Positions 26,522 through 33,984 of a stretch of 64,000 bases of DNA are shown piece by piece. Both the position numbers and the translations under genes were made by a program. The notes beneath the pieces were generated by a model. It saw nothing but the letters and a program-made list of their open reading frames with translations. It was not told the DNA's origin and did not search any database. Position 1 is the first letter of the stretch. Each line of letters starts with the position of its first letter. The DNA lies in NCBI RefSeq assembly GCF_018555685.1, contig NZ_JAFLWW010000017.1, forward strand, positions 17,328 to 81,327. Direction: 5' to 3'. This DNA is from Aminobacter anthyllidis (GTDB lineage Bacteria > Pseudomonadota > Alphaproteobacteria > Rhizobiales > Rhizobiaceae).

Positions 26522-27238
26522 GTGAGCGATTTGAGGGGCATCAAGGGCATACTTTTCGACAAGGACGGGACACTTGTCGATTTCCAGGCGACGTGGTTTG
26601 CCATCGGCGAAATGATGGCGCTGAAGGCGGCGGATGGCGACCAGGAGCGGGCCAAGGCGCTGATGGAATCCGCCGGCTACGATTTCGCCGCCCATTGCTT
26701 CAAGGCCGACTCGGTGTTCGCCGCAGGCACCAACGCCGACATCGTCGAGCTTTGGTATCCCGCAGCCAGCACCGCCGAGCGGGCGGCGATGGTCAGGCAT
26801 TTCGACGAGGTGACGGCGGAGGAAGGTGCCGCCAAGGCAGTGGCGCTGCCGGGCAGCAAGGACGCGCTGGCAAGCCTGCACAGCGCCGGCTTCCGGCTCG
26901 GCGTCGCCACCAACGATTCGACCGGCGGGGCGGAAAAGACGCTGCTGTCGCTCGGCGTCGCCCAGATGTTCGACGCGGCCTATGGCTATGACGCGGTCGC
27001 CAATCCCAAGCCGGCGCCGGATGCGATCCACGCCTTTTCCGACCTGACCGGCCTCAAGCCGTCCGAGATCGCCATGGTCGGCGACAACCGCCACGACCTC
27101 GAAATGGCAAAAGCCGGCGGCGCGCTGGCAATCGCCGTGCTGTCGGGCACCGGCACGCGGGAATCGCTGACGCCGATGGCCGACGTGGTGCTCGACTCGA
27201 TCGCCGACCTGCCGGCCTATCTGGCGCGCGAGGCTTGA
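26522..27238 (+). CDS. HAD-family hydrolase (phosphoglycolate-phosphatase-like)
   Basis: Class IA HAD phosphatase, 238 residues. Motif I LFDKDGTLVDF, motif II ATNDSTGG, motif III Lys in NPKPAPD, motif IV MVGDNRHDLEMA. The variant DKDGT in place of DxDGT with the first Asp followed by Lys is common in this family. The start is ambiguous: GTG at 26522 is only 1 nt from GGAGG, while TTG at 26531 is 10 nt from it and may be the real start (MRGIKGILFDKDG). It follows pgi by 42 nt and a 4-nt overlap-like junction leads to the next gene's leader. Substrate unknown. Confidence 0.87.
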   Translation: MSDLRGIKGILFDKDGTLVDFQATWFAIGEMMALKAADGDQERAKALMESAGYDFAAHCFKADSVFAAGTNADIVELWYPAASTAERAAMVRHFDEVTAEEGAAKAVALPGSKDALASLHSAGFRLGVATNDSTGGAEKTLLSLGVAQMFDAAYGYDAVANPKPAPDAIHAFSDLTGLKPSEIAMVGDNRHDLEMAKAGGALAIAVLSGTGTRESLTPMADVVLDSIADLPAYLAREA

Positions 27239-27291
27239 GCGGGGTCTACCCAGGTACACCCGTTGGCTCCAGCCACTCCAAAGGAAAACCC

Positions 27292-27753
27292 ATGGCCAAC
27301 GAGTTGACCATCCGCCGGGCGACCCGCGAGGACTTGCCCGAACTGGTACAGCTCTATCGCCATCTGGTGCCTGACGAGCCGGTCAGCACCGGACATGCGG
27401 AGGAAATCTGGGAGCGGTTCTCGCATTACGGCCCGAGCGGCGTCTTGCTCGGCCTTATCAACGGCAAGCAGGTTGCGACCTGTACGCTGGTGGTGGTGCC
27501 CAACTTCGTCCGCGGCGGCGCCAACTATGCACTGATCGAGAATGTTGTGACCCATGCCGGCTTCCGCGGCCGGGGCCACGGCAAGGCCGTGCTGCTGGCG
27601 GCGGTCGAGGCCGCGTGGTCGCTCGGTTGCTACAAGGTGATGCTGCTGACCAGCTCAAAGGAACCGGCGACGCTGGGCTTCTACCGCAACGCCGGGTTCG
27701 AGACGACCAAGACGGGATTTGAGGTCAGGCGGATACCGGTAAGGGAGGGGTGA
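27292..27753 (+). CDS. GNAT-family N-acetyltransferase
   Basis: 153 residues with one GNAT domain. The acetyl-CoA loop is GFRGRGHGKAVLLAAVE (motif A), preceded by YALIENVVTHA, and motif B is LGFYRNAGFETTKTGFEV. The substrate is unknown. The ATG at 27292 has AAGGA 6 nt upstream; the open frame begins earlier at 27235, overlapping the HAD stop, but those 19 residues are low-complexity and not conserved. Same strand as pgi and HAD, 53 nt after the latter. Confidence 0.87.
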   Translation: MANELTIRRATREDLPELVQLYRHLVPDEPVSTGHAEEIWERFSHYGPSGVLLGLINGKQVATCTLVVVPNFVRGGANYALIENVVTHAGFRGRGHGKAVLLAAVEAAWSLGCYKVMLLTSSKEPATLGFYRNAGFETTKTGFEVRRIPVREG

Positions 27754-27870
27754 GGCGGAAACGCTTTGGCCGCTCACCGTTCGAGTTTGGCGCGCAGTCC
27801 CGAATCAGGCTCGCCATCCAGGTCGCGCGGCGGCTGCGTTCGTCCGGCCAAGCAACGCTTGAATTGCAGC

Positions 27871-27897
27871 AAAAACCCCGGCTAGAGCCGGGGCTTT
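27871..27897 (-). terminator. Intrinsic terminator of the outer-membrane protein gene
   Basis: CCCCGGC (27876-27882) pairs with GCCGGGG (27887-27893) over a 4-nt loop. On the minus strand a TTTTT run follows at 27871-27875. It lies 19 nt after the stop at 27916. Confidence 0.75.
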
Positions 27898-27915
27898 GTG
27901 GTCTGCCTGTCGAGA

Positions 27916-28626
27916 TCAGAACCTGTAGTTCAGGCCGAAGCGAACTGTGTTCACCGCCCGATCGACTTTCAAGCGATAGCCGTCTTCGTTCCTTGAGACC
28001 ACATCGCCGAAGTCGGCGTGCAAATACTCAGCCTTTACCGTCCAGCGGTCACTAAGGGCCAATTCAACACCTGCTCCCAGCGTCCAGCCAGCCTTGGTGC
28101 CGCCAAAATCTGGCCAGCTATCGCTGACATCATCCCTTTCGGTCCAAACATGTTTGAAGTGCGCAACGGCAAGACCACCGGTGACATATGGCATGAAGCG
28201 ATCAAAAGCATAACCCGCCCGCGCGCGCACCGTGCCGAACATGTCCATCCTGTTGACCATGTCGACCTCGTCGGCACCCGTCGGATCGAAGCTGCGCTTG
28301 TTGGAGGTGAAGGCCAAGTCGCCTTCAATGCCTAGCACCAGGTTGTTGCCCAACTGGTGGTTGTAGCCGACCACGCCTCCCAGCAGAAACCCGCGCGACC
28401 CCGCGTCGAACGGCGAGATACCCCAGTCATCGTCGACGTCGGTCCACTCGCTGTTGAAGCCTGACCAGCCCACGTTCCCACCGACATACACGCCCGACCA
28501 ATTGTAAGAGGATGGTGCCTCGCCTGCGGAGGCGACGTTTGATGGCACAACAAAGGACGCAGCTAGCAGCAGCACTGCCGTCGCGGGGTTACGTCGGTTG
28601 GCCATATTCGAAGATTTGAAGATCAT
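27916..28626 (-). CDS. Outer-membrane beta-barrel protein (Omp25/31-like)
   Basis: 236 residues. A signal peptide (PATAVLLLAASFVVPSNVASA) is followed by NWSGVYVGGNVGW, the usual first strand of rhizobial/brucella Omp25-type barrels. Alternating hydrophobic strands continue to the terminal GLNYRF, whose final Phe is the BAM recognition signal. Repeated blocks are GGVVGYNHQLGNNLVLGIEGDL and TVKAEYLHADFGD. The start at 28626 has a weak AGG 6 nt upstream; another ATG at 28605 would keep the signal peptide. Structural or immunogenic outer-membrane protein by family, specific role unknown. Confidence 0.85.
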   Translation of the reverse strand: MIFKSSNMANRRNPATAVLLLAASFVVPSNVASAGEAPSSYNWSGVYVGGNVGWSGFNSEWTDVDDDWGISPFDAGSRGFLLGGVVGYNHQLGNNLVLGIEGDLAFTSNKRSFDPTGADEVDMVNRMDMFGTVRARAGYAFDRFMPYVTGGLAVAHFKHVWTERDDVSDSWPDFGGTKAGWTLGAGVELALSDRWTVKAEYLHADFGDVVSRNEDGYRLKVDRAVNTVRFGLNYRF

Positions 28627-29098
28627 TGTACCTGCCCTACATAGACGCTCGTTGGAGCGAACAGGGCAGCGCTCGCATGGACGCCGAGTACAACAACCAT
28701 TGCGAGAATACAAGCCGAACTAGCGCACCGTTTGCAATTGGCACCCTGAGGCCACGTGGCGTTTATCTGCGACAAGTGGTGCTGCTCACCCGGCTGCAAG
28801 CACCGCCTGGCTTCCGCAACGCCGGCTTGCGGCTGCCACCAAGAGAAAGCTGAGCCGGGAGGCGCGCAGCGATCCTTCCCACCCCTCTCTGTCCTGCTGG
28901 ACATCTCCCCCGCAAGGGGGGAGATCAGACGTCATATCGACTTTCGCCAATCACCATTGTTGCAGGATGTGCTGCGGCGTACGAGCTGCCAATCTACCCC
29001 CTTGCGGGGGAGATGTCCGGCAGGACAGAGAGGGGTGCGAAGGATCGCAAGCTCCGGGATCATCCCGCCGGCCAAGTGCTCAGCCTATATCGCTGCCC
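28627..29098. other. Intergenic region between the outer-membrane protein and mrp genes
   Basis: 472 nt. It holds the upstream region of the barrel gene and a composite repeat (28871-29046). A short open frame near 28756 with many cysteines runs straight into the repeat and has no ribosome-binding site, so it is not called. Nothing else was recognised. Confidence 0.55.
28871..29046. repeat. Composite inverted repeat, type A (copy 2)
   Basis: Arms 28871-28925 and 28992-29046 (55 nt each) are inverted copies with 3 mismatches around a 66-nt centre. Core: CATCTCCCCCGCAAGGGGGG and CTGTCCTGC. It ends about 50 nt beyond the mrp stop, where it could serve as the 3' structure of mrp. Confidence 0.88.
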
Positions 29099-30274
29099 TT
29101 ACTCGAACACGATCGTCGGCACAGCCGCCTCGGATGCGCCCTTCTCTTCCTGGATCCGCGCCCAGACCTTGGTCGCTATGTCGCGATAGATCCTGGCTTC
29201 GGCGCCGTCGGGTTTCGACACCACGACGGGCGTACCGGCGTCCGAGCTTTCGCGGATGCCCATCTCCAGCGGCACTTCGCCCAGGAAAGTGACGCCGAGA
29301 CGCTCGGCTTCCTTGCGGGCGCCGCCATGGCCGAAGATGTCGTAGCGCTTGCCGGTATCGGGGGCGATGAAATAGCTCATGTTCTCGACGATGCCGAGCA
29401 GCGGCACGTCGACTTTCTTGAACATGTTCAGGCCCTTGCGGGCATCGATCAGGGCCAGGTCCTGCGGCGTCGAGACGATGACGGCGCCTGCAAGCGGCAC
29501 CTGCTGGGCCATGGTGAGCTGGGCGTCGCCGGTGCCGGGCGGCATGTCGACGACGAGCACGTCGAGTTGGCCCCATTCGACCTCGCGCAGCATCTGGGTC
29601 AGCGCCGACATGACCATCGGGCCACGCCAGATCATCGGCGTCTCTTCGTCGACGAGGAAGCCCATCGACATCACCTTGAGGCCGTAATTCTGCATCGGCT
29701 TCAAAATCTTGCCGTCGACCGTCTCGGGCCGGCCATGGATGTTCAGCAGGCGCGGCATCGACGGGCCGTAGATGTCGGCATCGAGCACGCCAACCTTCAA
29801 GCCGTTGGCGGCGAGGCCGAGCGCGATGTTGACGGCGGTCGTCGACTTGCCGACGCCACCCTTGCCCGAGGCGACCGCGATGATCGAGGCGATACCTGGC
29901 ACGCCGCGCTTGCCCTGGCTATGCGAAGCGGGCGCCTGCGGTGCGGGGCGCGCGGCGGGTGCGGGTGCTGCCGCCGGACGCGGAGGTGCTGGACGCGACG
30001 GCACCGGCGCTTCCATGCCACCGCCTTTTTTCTCGGCAGTCAGGGCAACGACAGCGCCGTTGACGCCGGGAATCGCCTTGACGACGCGCTCGGCGGCGGC
30101 CCGCAGCGGCTCCATCTCCTGGGCGCGCGCGGCCGGAACGGTGATCGAGAAGAACACCTTGCCGTCAGCGATGAAGATGTCGGAGACCAATCCGAGATCG
30201 ACGATGTTGCCTGAGAAATCCGGGCCGTTGACCGTCTTGAGACGCTCCACAACGATTTCCTTGGTGACTGTCAT
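29099..30274 (-). CDS. Mrp/ApbC-family P-loop ATPase without cysteines
   Basis: Iron-sulfur carrier family ATPase, 391 residues. An N-terminal MIP18-like domain (residues 1-80, VVERLKTVNGPDFSGNIVDLGLV) is joined by a Pro/Ala-rich linker (88-120) to the deviant Walker A ASGKGGVGKSTTAVN (137-145 core). DADIYGPSMPRLL and DMPPGTGDAQLT follow. In E. coli Mrp/ApbC two cysteines just after ENMS hold the bridging 4Fe-4S cluster; here that place reads ENMSYFIAPDTG, with Ala304 and Thr307. The whole translated protein contains no cysteine at all, so cysteine-bound cluster carriage is impossible for it. It is followed by the composite repeat. Confidence 0.92.
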   Translation of the reverse strand: MTVTKEIVVERLKTVNGPDFSGNIVDLGLVSDIFIADGKVFFSITVPAARAQEMEPLRAAAERVVKAIPGVNGAVVALTAEKKGGGMEAPVPSRPAPPRPAAAPAPAARPAPQAPASHSQGKRGVPGIASIIAVASGKGGVGKSTTAVNIALGLAANGLKVGVLDADIYGPSMPRLLNIHGRPETVDGKILKPMQNYGLKVMSMGFLVDEETPMIWRGPMVMSALTQMLREVEWGQLDVLVVDMPPGTGDAQLTMAQQVPLAGAVIVSTPQDLALIDARKGLNMFKKVDVPLLGIVENMSYFIAPDTGKRYDIFGHGGARKEAERLGVTFLGEVPLEMGIRESSDAGTPVVVSKPDGAEARIYRDIATKVWARIQEEKGASEAAVPTIVFE

Positions 30275-30483
30275 GTGTCGAACCTGCTGCTATCTGTTGG
30301 GCTTCAGATAATGCAGTTTGCCGCAAGAACCAAGCTACCCGAAATGGCAGCGGGCTCTCGCCCGTTGGGCAAGCCCGCCAATCGCCCGATATTGTCCGAC
30401 AAAAGAAATTTTCGCCCCCATGTAGGATCGGCGCTGCCTGCGCCGTCCTTGGGGCATACGAAGCCTAATCCTGGAGCACGGCG

Positions 30484-30897
30484 ATGAAGTTCGTCAATTA
30501 TCTTTTCTTCAACGGAAACTGCCGTGAAGCTTTCGAGTTCTATGCCAAAGTATTCGACGGCGAGATCGTCGGCATGCTTACTCACCGCGAAACGCCAGCC
30601 GGCAAGGATGTCTCCGAGGAATGGCAGGACAAGATCATCAATGCTCAACTGGTCATCGGCGACCAGTCGATCATGGCCTCCGATGCACCACCGCAATACC
30701 GGACGGAGATGTCGGGATTTTCGGTATCGGTGGACACCAATGATCTGGCCAAGGCCGAAGCCATCTTCGCGGCGCTTGCCGATGGCGGCACCGTCAACAT
30801 GCCGTTCAGCCCGACCTTCTGGGCCAAGGGTTTCGGCATGGTGAAGGACAAGTTCGGCACGCCGTGGATGATCAGCAGCGGCAACGCCGGCGAATAA
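30484..30897 (+). CDS. VOC-family protein, PhnB-like
   Basis: 137 residues with the vicinal-oxygen-chelate fold of the PhnB/3-demethylubiquinone-like subgroup. It starts MKFVNYLFFNGNCREAFEFY, then YxxVFDGEI and ends FGMVKDKFGTPWMIS, the characteristic PhnB C-terminus. The metal site is not obviously complete, so binding rather than catalysis is possible. GGAGC lies 7 nt before the ATG. First gene of a four-gene same-strand run (VOC, DoxX, SRPBCC, VOC). Confidence 0.88.
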   Translation: MKFVNYLFFNGNCREAFEFYAKVFDGEIVGMLTHRETPAGKDVSEEWQDKIINAQLVIGDQSIMASDAPPQYRTEMSGFSVSVDTNDLAKAEAIFAALADGGTVNMPFSPTFWAKGFGMVKDKFGTPWMISSGNAGE

Positions 30898-30925
30898 GCA
30901 GCAAACGCGATTTTACGAGGAAAAC

Positions 30926-31336
30926 ATGACGCATTCAGCCATTGAGACCCCTGCAATTTCGAATCCGGCACTTTGGACCGGCCGCGTGTTGAGCGGCGCC
31001 CTGATCGCGTTCCTGGTGTTTGACGCGGTGATCAAGCTCGTGCCGCTACAGGTGGTGATCGAAACCACCGCGGCACTCGGCTTTCCGCCGGAGCTTGCCC
31101 GGACGCTCGGCATCCTGACGCTCGTCTGCACCGTACTCTACGCCTGGCCAAGGACGGCGATACTCGGCGCGATCCTTCTGACCGGTTATCTCGGCGGCGC
31201 GATCGCCATCCATCTGCGCATTGGCAACCCGATGTTCTCGCACACCCTGTTTGGCGTTTACCTCGGGCTGATGGCCTGGGGCGGGCTGTATCTGCGCGAT
31301 CCGCGCCTGCGGGCGCTGATCCCGTTTAGCCGCTGA
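30926..31336 (+). CDS. DoxX-like membrane protein
   Basis: 136 residues with four hydrophobic helices (about 20-36, 57-75, 78-98, 103-122). Recognisable family features are GALIAFLVFDAVIKL, the GFPPELARTLGILTLVCTVLYAWPRTA block and GYLGGAIAIHLRIG. DoxX-like proteins are small inner-membrane proteins of mostly unknown function, some in redox modules. A Shine-Dalgarno GAGGA is about 6 nt upstream. It is 28 nt after the VOC gene and 25 nt before the SRPBCC gene, so probably one operon. Confidence 0.87.
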   Translation: MTHSAIETPAISNPALWTGRVLSGALIAFLVFDAVIKLVPLQVVIETTAALGFPPELARTLGILTLVCTVLYAWPRTAILGAILLTGYLGGAIAIHLRIGNPMFSHTLFGVYLGLMAWGGLYLRDPRLRALIPFSR

Positions 31337-31361
31337 ACAAGCCATATCCAAGGAAACGAAA

Positions 31362-31913
31362 ATGCAGATTATCGTCATCATCCTCGCGCTGGCCGTGCTT
31401 GCGGTCCTCGTGATCCTGGCAATCGCCGCCACCAAGCCCGCCACCTTCAGCATCAGCCGGACGACCGACATCGACGCCGCGCCTGACACGATCTTTCCGC
31501 TGATCAACGACTTCCACAACTGGCGCGACTGGTCGCCATGGGAAGCGCTCGACCCCGACCTCAAGCGCAAGATGAGCGGGGCGGAATCCGGCCGGGGCGC
31601 AGTCTACGAATGGGACGGCAACAAGAAGGTCGGCAGCGGCCGGATGGAGATCATCGAGGTGACGGCGCCGAACAAGGTGGTCATCAAGCTCGACTTCCTG
31701 ACGCCGTTCGAAGCGCACAACGTGGCCCGCTTCACCATGGAGCCGCAGGGCGGGAAAACCCGCCTGAACTGGGAAATGACCGGCCCCTCGCCCTTCATGT
31801 CCAAGGTGATGCAGGTGTTCATGAACTTCGACAAGATGGTCGGCAAGGACTTCGAAAAAGGCCTCGCCAGCCTCAAGGCGATTGCCGAACGGAAGCGGCT
31901 TTCCGGCTCGTGA
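31362..31913 (+). CDS. Membrane-anchored SRPBCC (polyketide-cyclase-like) protein
   Basis: 183 residues. A single N-terminal hydrophobic helix (IIVIILALAVLAVLVILAIA) acts as anchor or uncleaved signal. The rest is a START/SRPBCC domain: FSISRTTDIDAAPDTIFPLI, FHNWRDWSPWEALDP and FTMEPQGGKTRLNWEM. The FHNWRDWSPWE block is typical of a proteobacterial group with the same anchor, function unknown. It may hold a hydrophobic ligand at the membrane. In operon with DoxX and two VOC genes, which often co-occur in small rhizobial clusters. Confidence 0.85.
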   Translation: MQIIVIILALAVLAVLVILAIAATKPATFSISRTTDIDAAPDTIFPLINDFHNWRDWSPWEALDPDLKRKMSGAESGRGAVYEWDGNKKVGSGRMEIIEVTAPNKVVIKLDFLTPFEAHNVARFTMEPQGGKTRLNWEMTGPSPFMSKVMQVFMNFDKMVGKDFEKGLASLKAIAERKRLSGS

Positions 31914-32021
31914 ACTCGCCGACCTGACACACGGCAAGACCTGTCGCCCCAGCGGGGCGGCACTATCTTCAACCCAATGCAGGGCTCACCTGAACGGGGG
32001 GCAAACAGAGAGGAGACTGAC

Positions 32022-32399
32022 ATGCTTGGTCAAATCAATGCCGTTGCCAATCTGGCCGTCAAGGATCTCGGGCGCGCCAAGAGCTTCTACGAAAAGACAC
32101 TCGGCCTCAGGGAGGTCGAGCATATGGGCGAGGAGGTGTCGGTGCTGAAGAGCGGCGATAGCGTGATCAACGTCTACCGCTCGGAATATGCCGGGACCAA
32201 CAAGGCGACTGCGGTCACCTGGGCGGTCGGCGACAAGATCGACGGGCTGGTCGAGGAGCTGAAGTCGAAAGGCGTGACATTCGAGCACTACGACATGCCC
32301 GACACCCGCCTCGAAGGCGACGTCCATGTCTTCGGCGACTTGAGGGTTGCGTGGTTCAAGGATCCCGACGGCAACATCCTCAACCTCATCAACCAATGA
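32022..32399 (+). CDS. VOC-family protein (glyoxalase/bleomycin-resistance type)
   Basis: 125 residues, two beta-alpha-beta-beta-beta modules. NAVANLAVKDLGRAKSFYEKTLGL is the usual N-terminal motif, and LRVAWFKDPDGNILNLINQ is the C-terminal one. No strong indication of substrate. GGAG is 7 nt before the ATG at 32022; an earlier in-frame start at 31977 would put the Shine-Dalgarno inside the gene. It is 108 nt after the SRPBCC gene and is followed by the LysR gene of the formate dehydrogenase locus. Confidence 0.86.
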   Translation: MLGQINAVANLAVKDLGRAKSFYEKTLGLREVEHMGEEVSVLKSGDSVINVYRSEYAGTNKATAVTWAVGDKIDGLVEELKSKGVTFEHYDMPDTRLEGDVHVFGDLRVAWFKDPDGNILNLINQ

Positions 32400-32463
32400 T
32401 TTTTGATGCGGTAGTCCCTTGTGAAGACTGGCTAATCCGGCCGGCGCCGGATAGCCTTCCGGC

Positions 32464-33363
32464 ATGATAGACAAGCTTGAGTTCTTCATCGCACTCGCAA
32501 GGGAGCAACATTTCGGGCGCGCCGCCGAGGCATGCGGCGTCACCCAGCCGACGCTGTCCGCCGGCATCAAGCAACTCGAGGACGTCCTCGGCGTGATGTT
32601 GGTGCAGCGCGGGTCGCGCTTCCAAGGCCTGACAACGGAGGGCCGGCAGGTGCTGGACTGGGCCAGGCGCATCGTCGGCGACACCCGGGCGATGCGCGAG
32701 GAAATGCGCGCCGCCCGCCACGGCCTTTCGGGCCGCATCCGCATCGCCGCCATCCCAACCGCACTCGCCATGGTTCCAAGGCTGACGACGCCGTTTCGCG
32801 AGAAGCACCCCGGCGTCACCTTCTCGATCCTGTCGCGCACCTCGATCGAAGTTCTGTCGCTGCTCGGCAATTTCGAGATCGACGCGGGAATCACCTATCT
32901 CGACAACGAGCCGCTCGGCCGGGTGACCAGCGTGCCGCTCTATGCCGAGCGCTACCAGCTGATCACGGCGGTGGGGAACGAATATTCCGATCGCGACAAG
33001 GTGACGTGGGAAGAGGTGAGCACGCTACCGCTGTGCCTTTTGACCCCCGACATGCAGAACCGCCGCATCATCGACCAGCATCTCGCCGATGCCGGCGTGC
33101 AGGTGCGGCCGACGCTCGAATCGAACTCGATGATCGTGCTGTTCTCCCACATCAGGACCGGCAAGTGGTCGTCGATCATGCCGCTCAACCTCGCGGAAAC
33201 GTTCGGTTTTGCCGAACCGATCCGGGCCATTCCGATCGTCGAACCGGATGCCAGCCACACCGTCGGACTGGTCGTGGCGCGGCGCGATCCGAACACGACG
33301 CTGGTGCAGGCGCTGCTTGACGAAGCCATGGCGCTGGCAGGCGATTTCCGCCGCAAGGCGTGA
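32464..33363 (+). CDS. LysR-family regulator of formate dehydrogenase (FdsR-like)
   Basis: 299 residues. The N-terminal HTH is FFIALAREQHFGRAAEACGVTQPTLSAGIKQLEDVLG, followed by the effector domain (about 90-297) with SGRIRIAAIPTALAMVPRL. In Cupriavidus an FdsR of this type controls the fds genes and is divergent from them; here the gene points the same way, 141 nt upstream of fdsG. No clear Shine-Dalgarno is seen. Role inferred from position and family: formate-responsive control. Confidence 0.87.
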   Translation: MIDKLEFFIALAREQHFGRAAEACGVTQPTLSAGIKQLEDVLGVMLVQRGSRFQGLTTEGRQVLDWARRIVGDTRAMREEMRAARHGLSGRIRIAAIPTALAMVPRLTTPFREKHPGVTFSILSRTSIEVLSLLGNFEIDAGITYLDNEPLGRVTSVPLYAERYQLITAVGNEYSDRDKVTWEEVSTLPLCLLTPDMQNRRIIDQHLADAGVQVRPTLESNSMIVLFSHIRTGKWSSIMPLNLAETFGFAEPIRAIPIVEPDASHTVGLVVARRDPNTTLVQALLDEAMALAGDFRRKA

Positions 33364-33391
33364 GCTATGATGCCCCTGCTTTCGTCCACTC

Positions 33392-33408
33392 GATAGAAAA
33401 TTTTTATC
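33392..33408. promoter_or_regulatory. Candidate LysR-type site upstream of fdsG
   Basis: Near-palindrome GATAGAAAATTTTTATC (arms GATA/TATC around AAAATTTT) in the AT-rich 141-nt gap before fdsG. Its size and position suit a LysR box, but the match to T-N11-A is only loose. Confidence 0.4.
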
Positions 33409-33504
33409 ATGTGACGAAACAGCTTTATTGATTCCGACCCCCTAGATCGGGTTCAATAGGGATATAGCGCCCAAGTAAGGCGCCAGTGTCAGGGAGGGCG
33501 CTGC

Positions 33505-33984
33505 GTGGTCATGCAGCCTGCAAGTACCGAACTCGCCGCGCGAACCGCCGCGGTGATCAGCGAATTGAAGAACCTCGAGGGTCCGCTGATCCCGATTCTT
33601 CATGGCGTCCAGGAAGAGTTTGGCTATGTTCCGCAGGAAACCCTGCCGATCATCGCCGAAGCGCTGAACCTGTCGCGCGCCGAAGTGCACGGCGTCTTCA
33701 CCTTCTACCATGATTTCCGCCACCACCCCGCGGGCCGGCATGTGCTCAAGGTCTGCCAGGCCGAAGCCTGCCAGTCGATGGGCAGCGACGCGATCGCCGC
33801 CCAGATCAAGCAGAAGTTCGGCATCGGCTTCCACGAGACCAGCAAGGACGGCGCCGTGACACTGGAGCCGATCTACTGCCTCGGCCTGTGTGCCTGTGCC
33901 CCTGCCGCGATGCTCGACGGCGAAGTGATCGGCCGTCTCGATGCCGACAAGATCGATGAAATCGCCGAGGAGATCCGCTCATGA
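33505..33984 (+). CDS. fdsG: NAD-dependent formate dehydrogenase, gamma subunit FdsG
   Basis: 159-residue 24-kDa-type subunit (NuoE-like) with one 2Fe-2S cluster in the soluble formate dehydrogenase. The thioredoxin-like fold carries the cluster cysteines in VCQAEACQS and YCLGLCACAP. Early part LEGPLIPILHGVQEEFGYVP is the family signature. The start is GTG at 33505, with GGGAGG 7 nt upstream; an ATG two codons later is spaced too far. The stop overlaps fdsB by 4 nt. Confidence 0.94.
   Translation: MVMQPASTELAARTAAVISELKNLEGPLIPILHGVQEEFGYVPQETLPIIAEALNLSRAEVHGVFTFYHDFRHHPAGRHVLKVCQAEACQSMGSDAIAAQIKQKFGIGFHETSKDGAVTLEPIYCLGLCACAPAAMLDGEVIGRLDADKIDEIAEEIRS

Noticed and set aside
25001..27259. 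752-residue open frame opposite pgi and the HAD gene
   Set aside because: Crosses two clearly coding genes on the other strand and shows no domain.
28756..29292. Small Cys-rich start (MAFICDKWCC...) before mrp
   Set aside because: Reads straight through a composite repeat into the antisense of mrp, with no ribosome-binding site.
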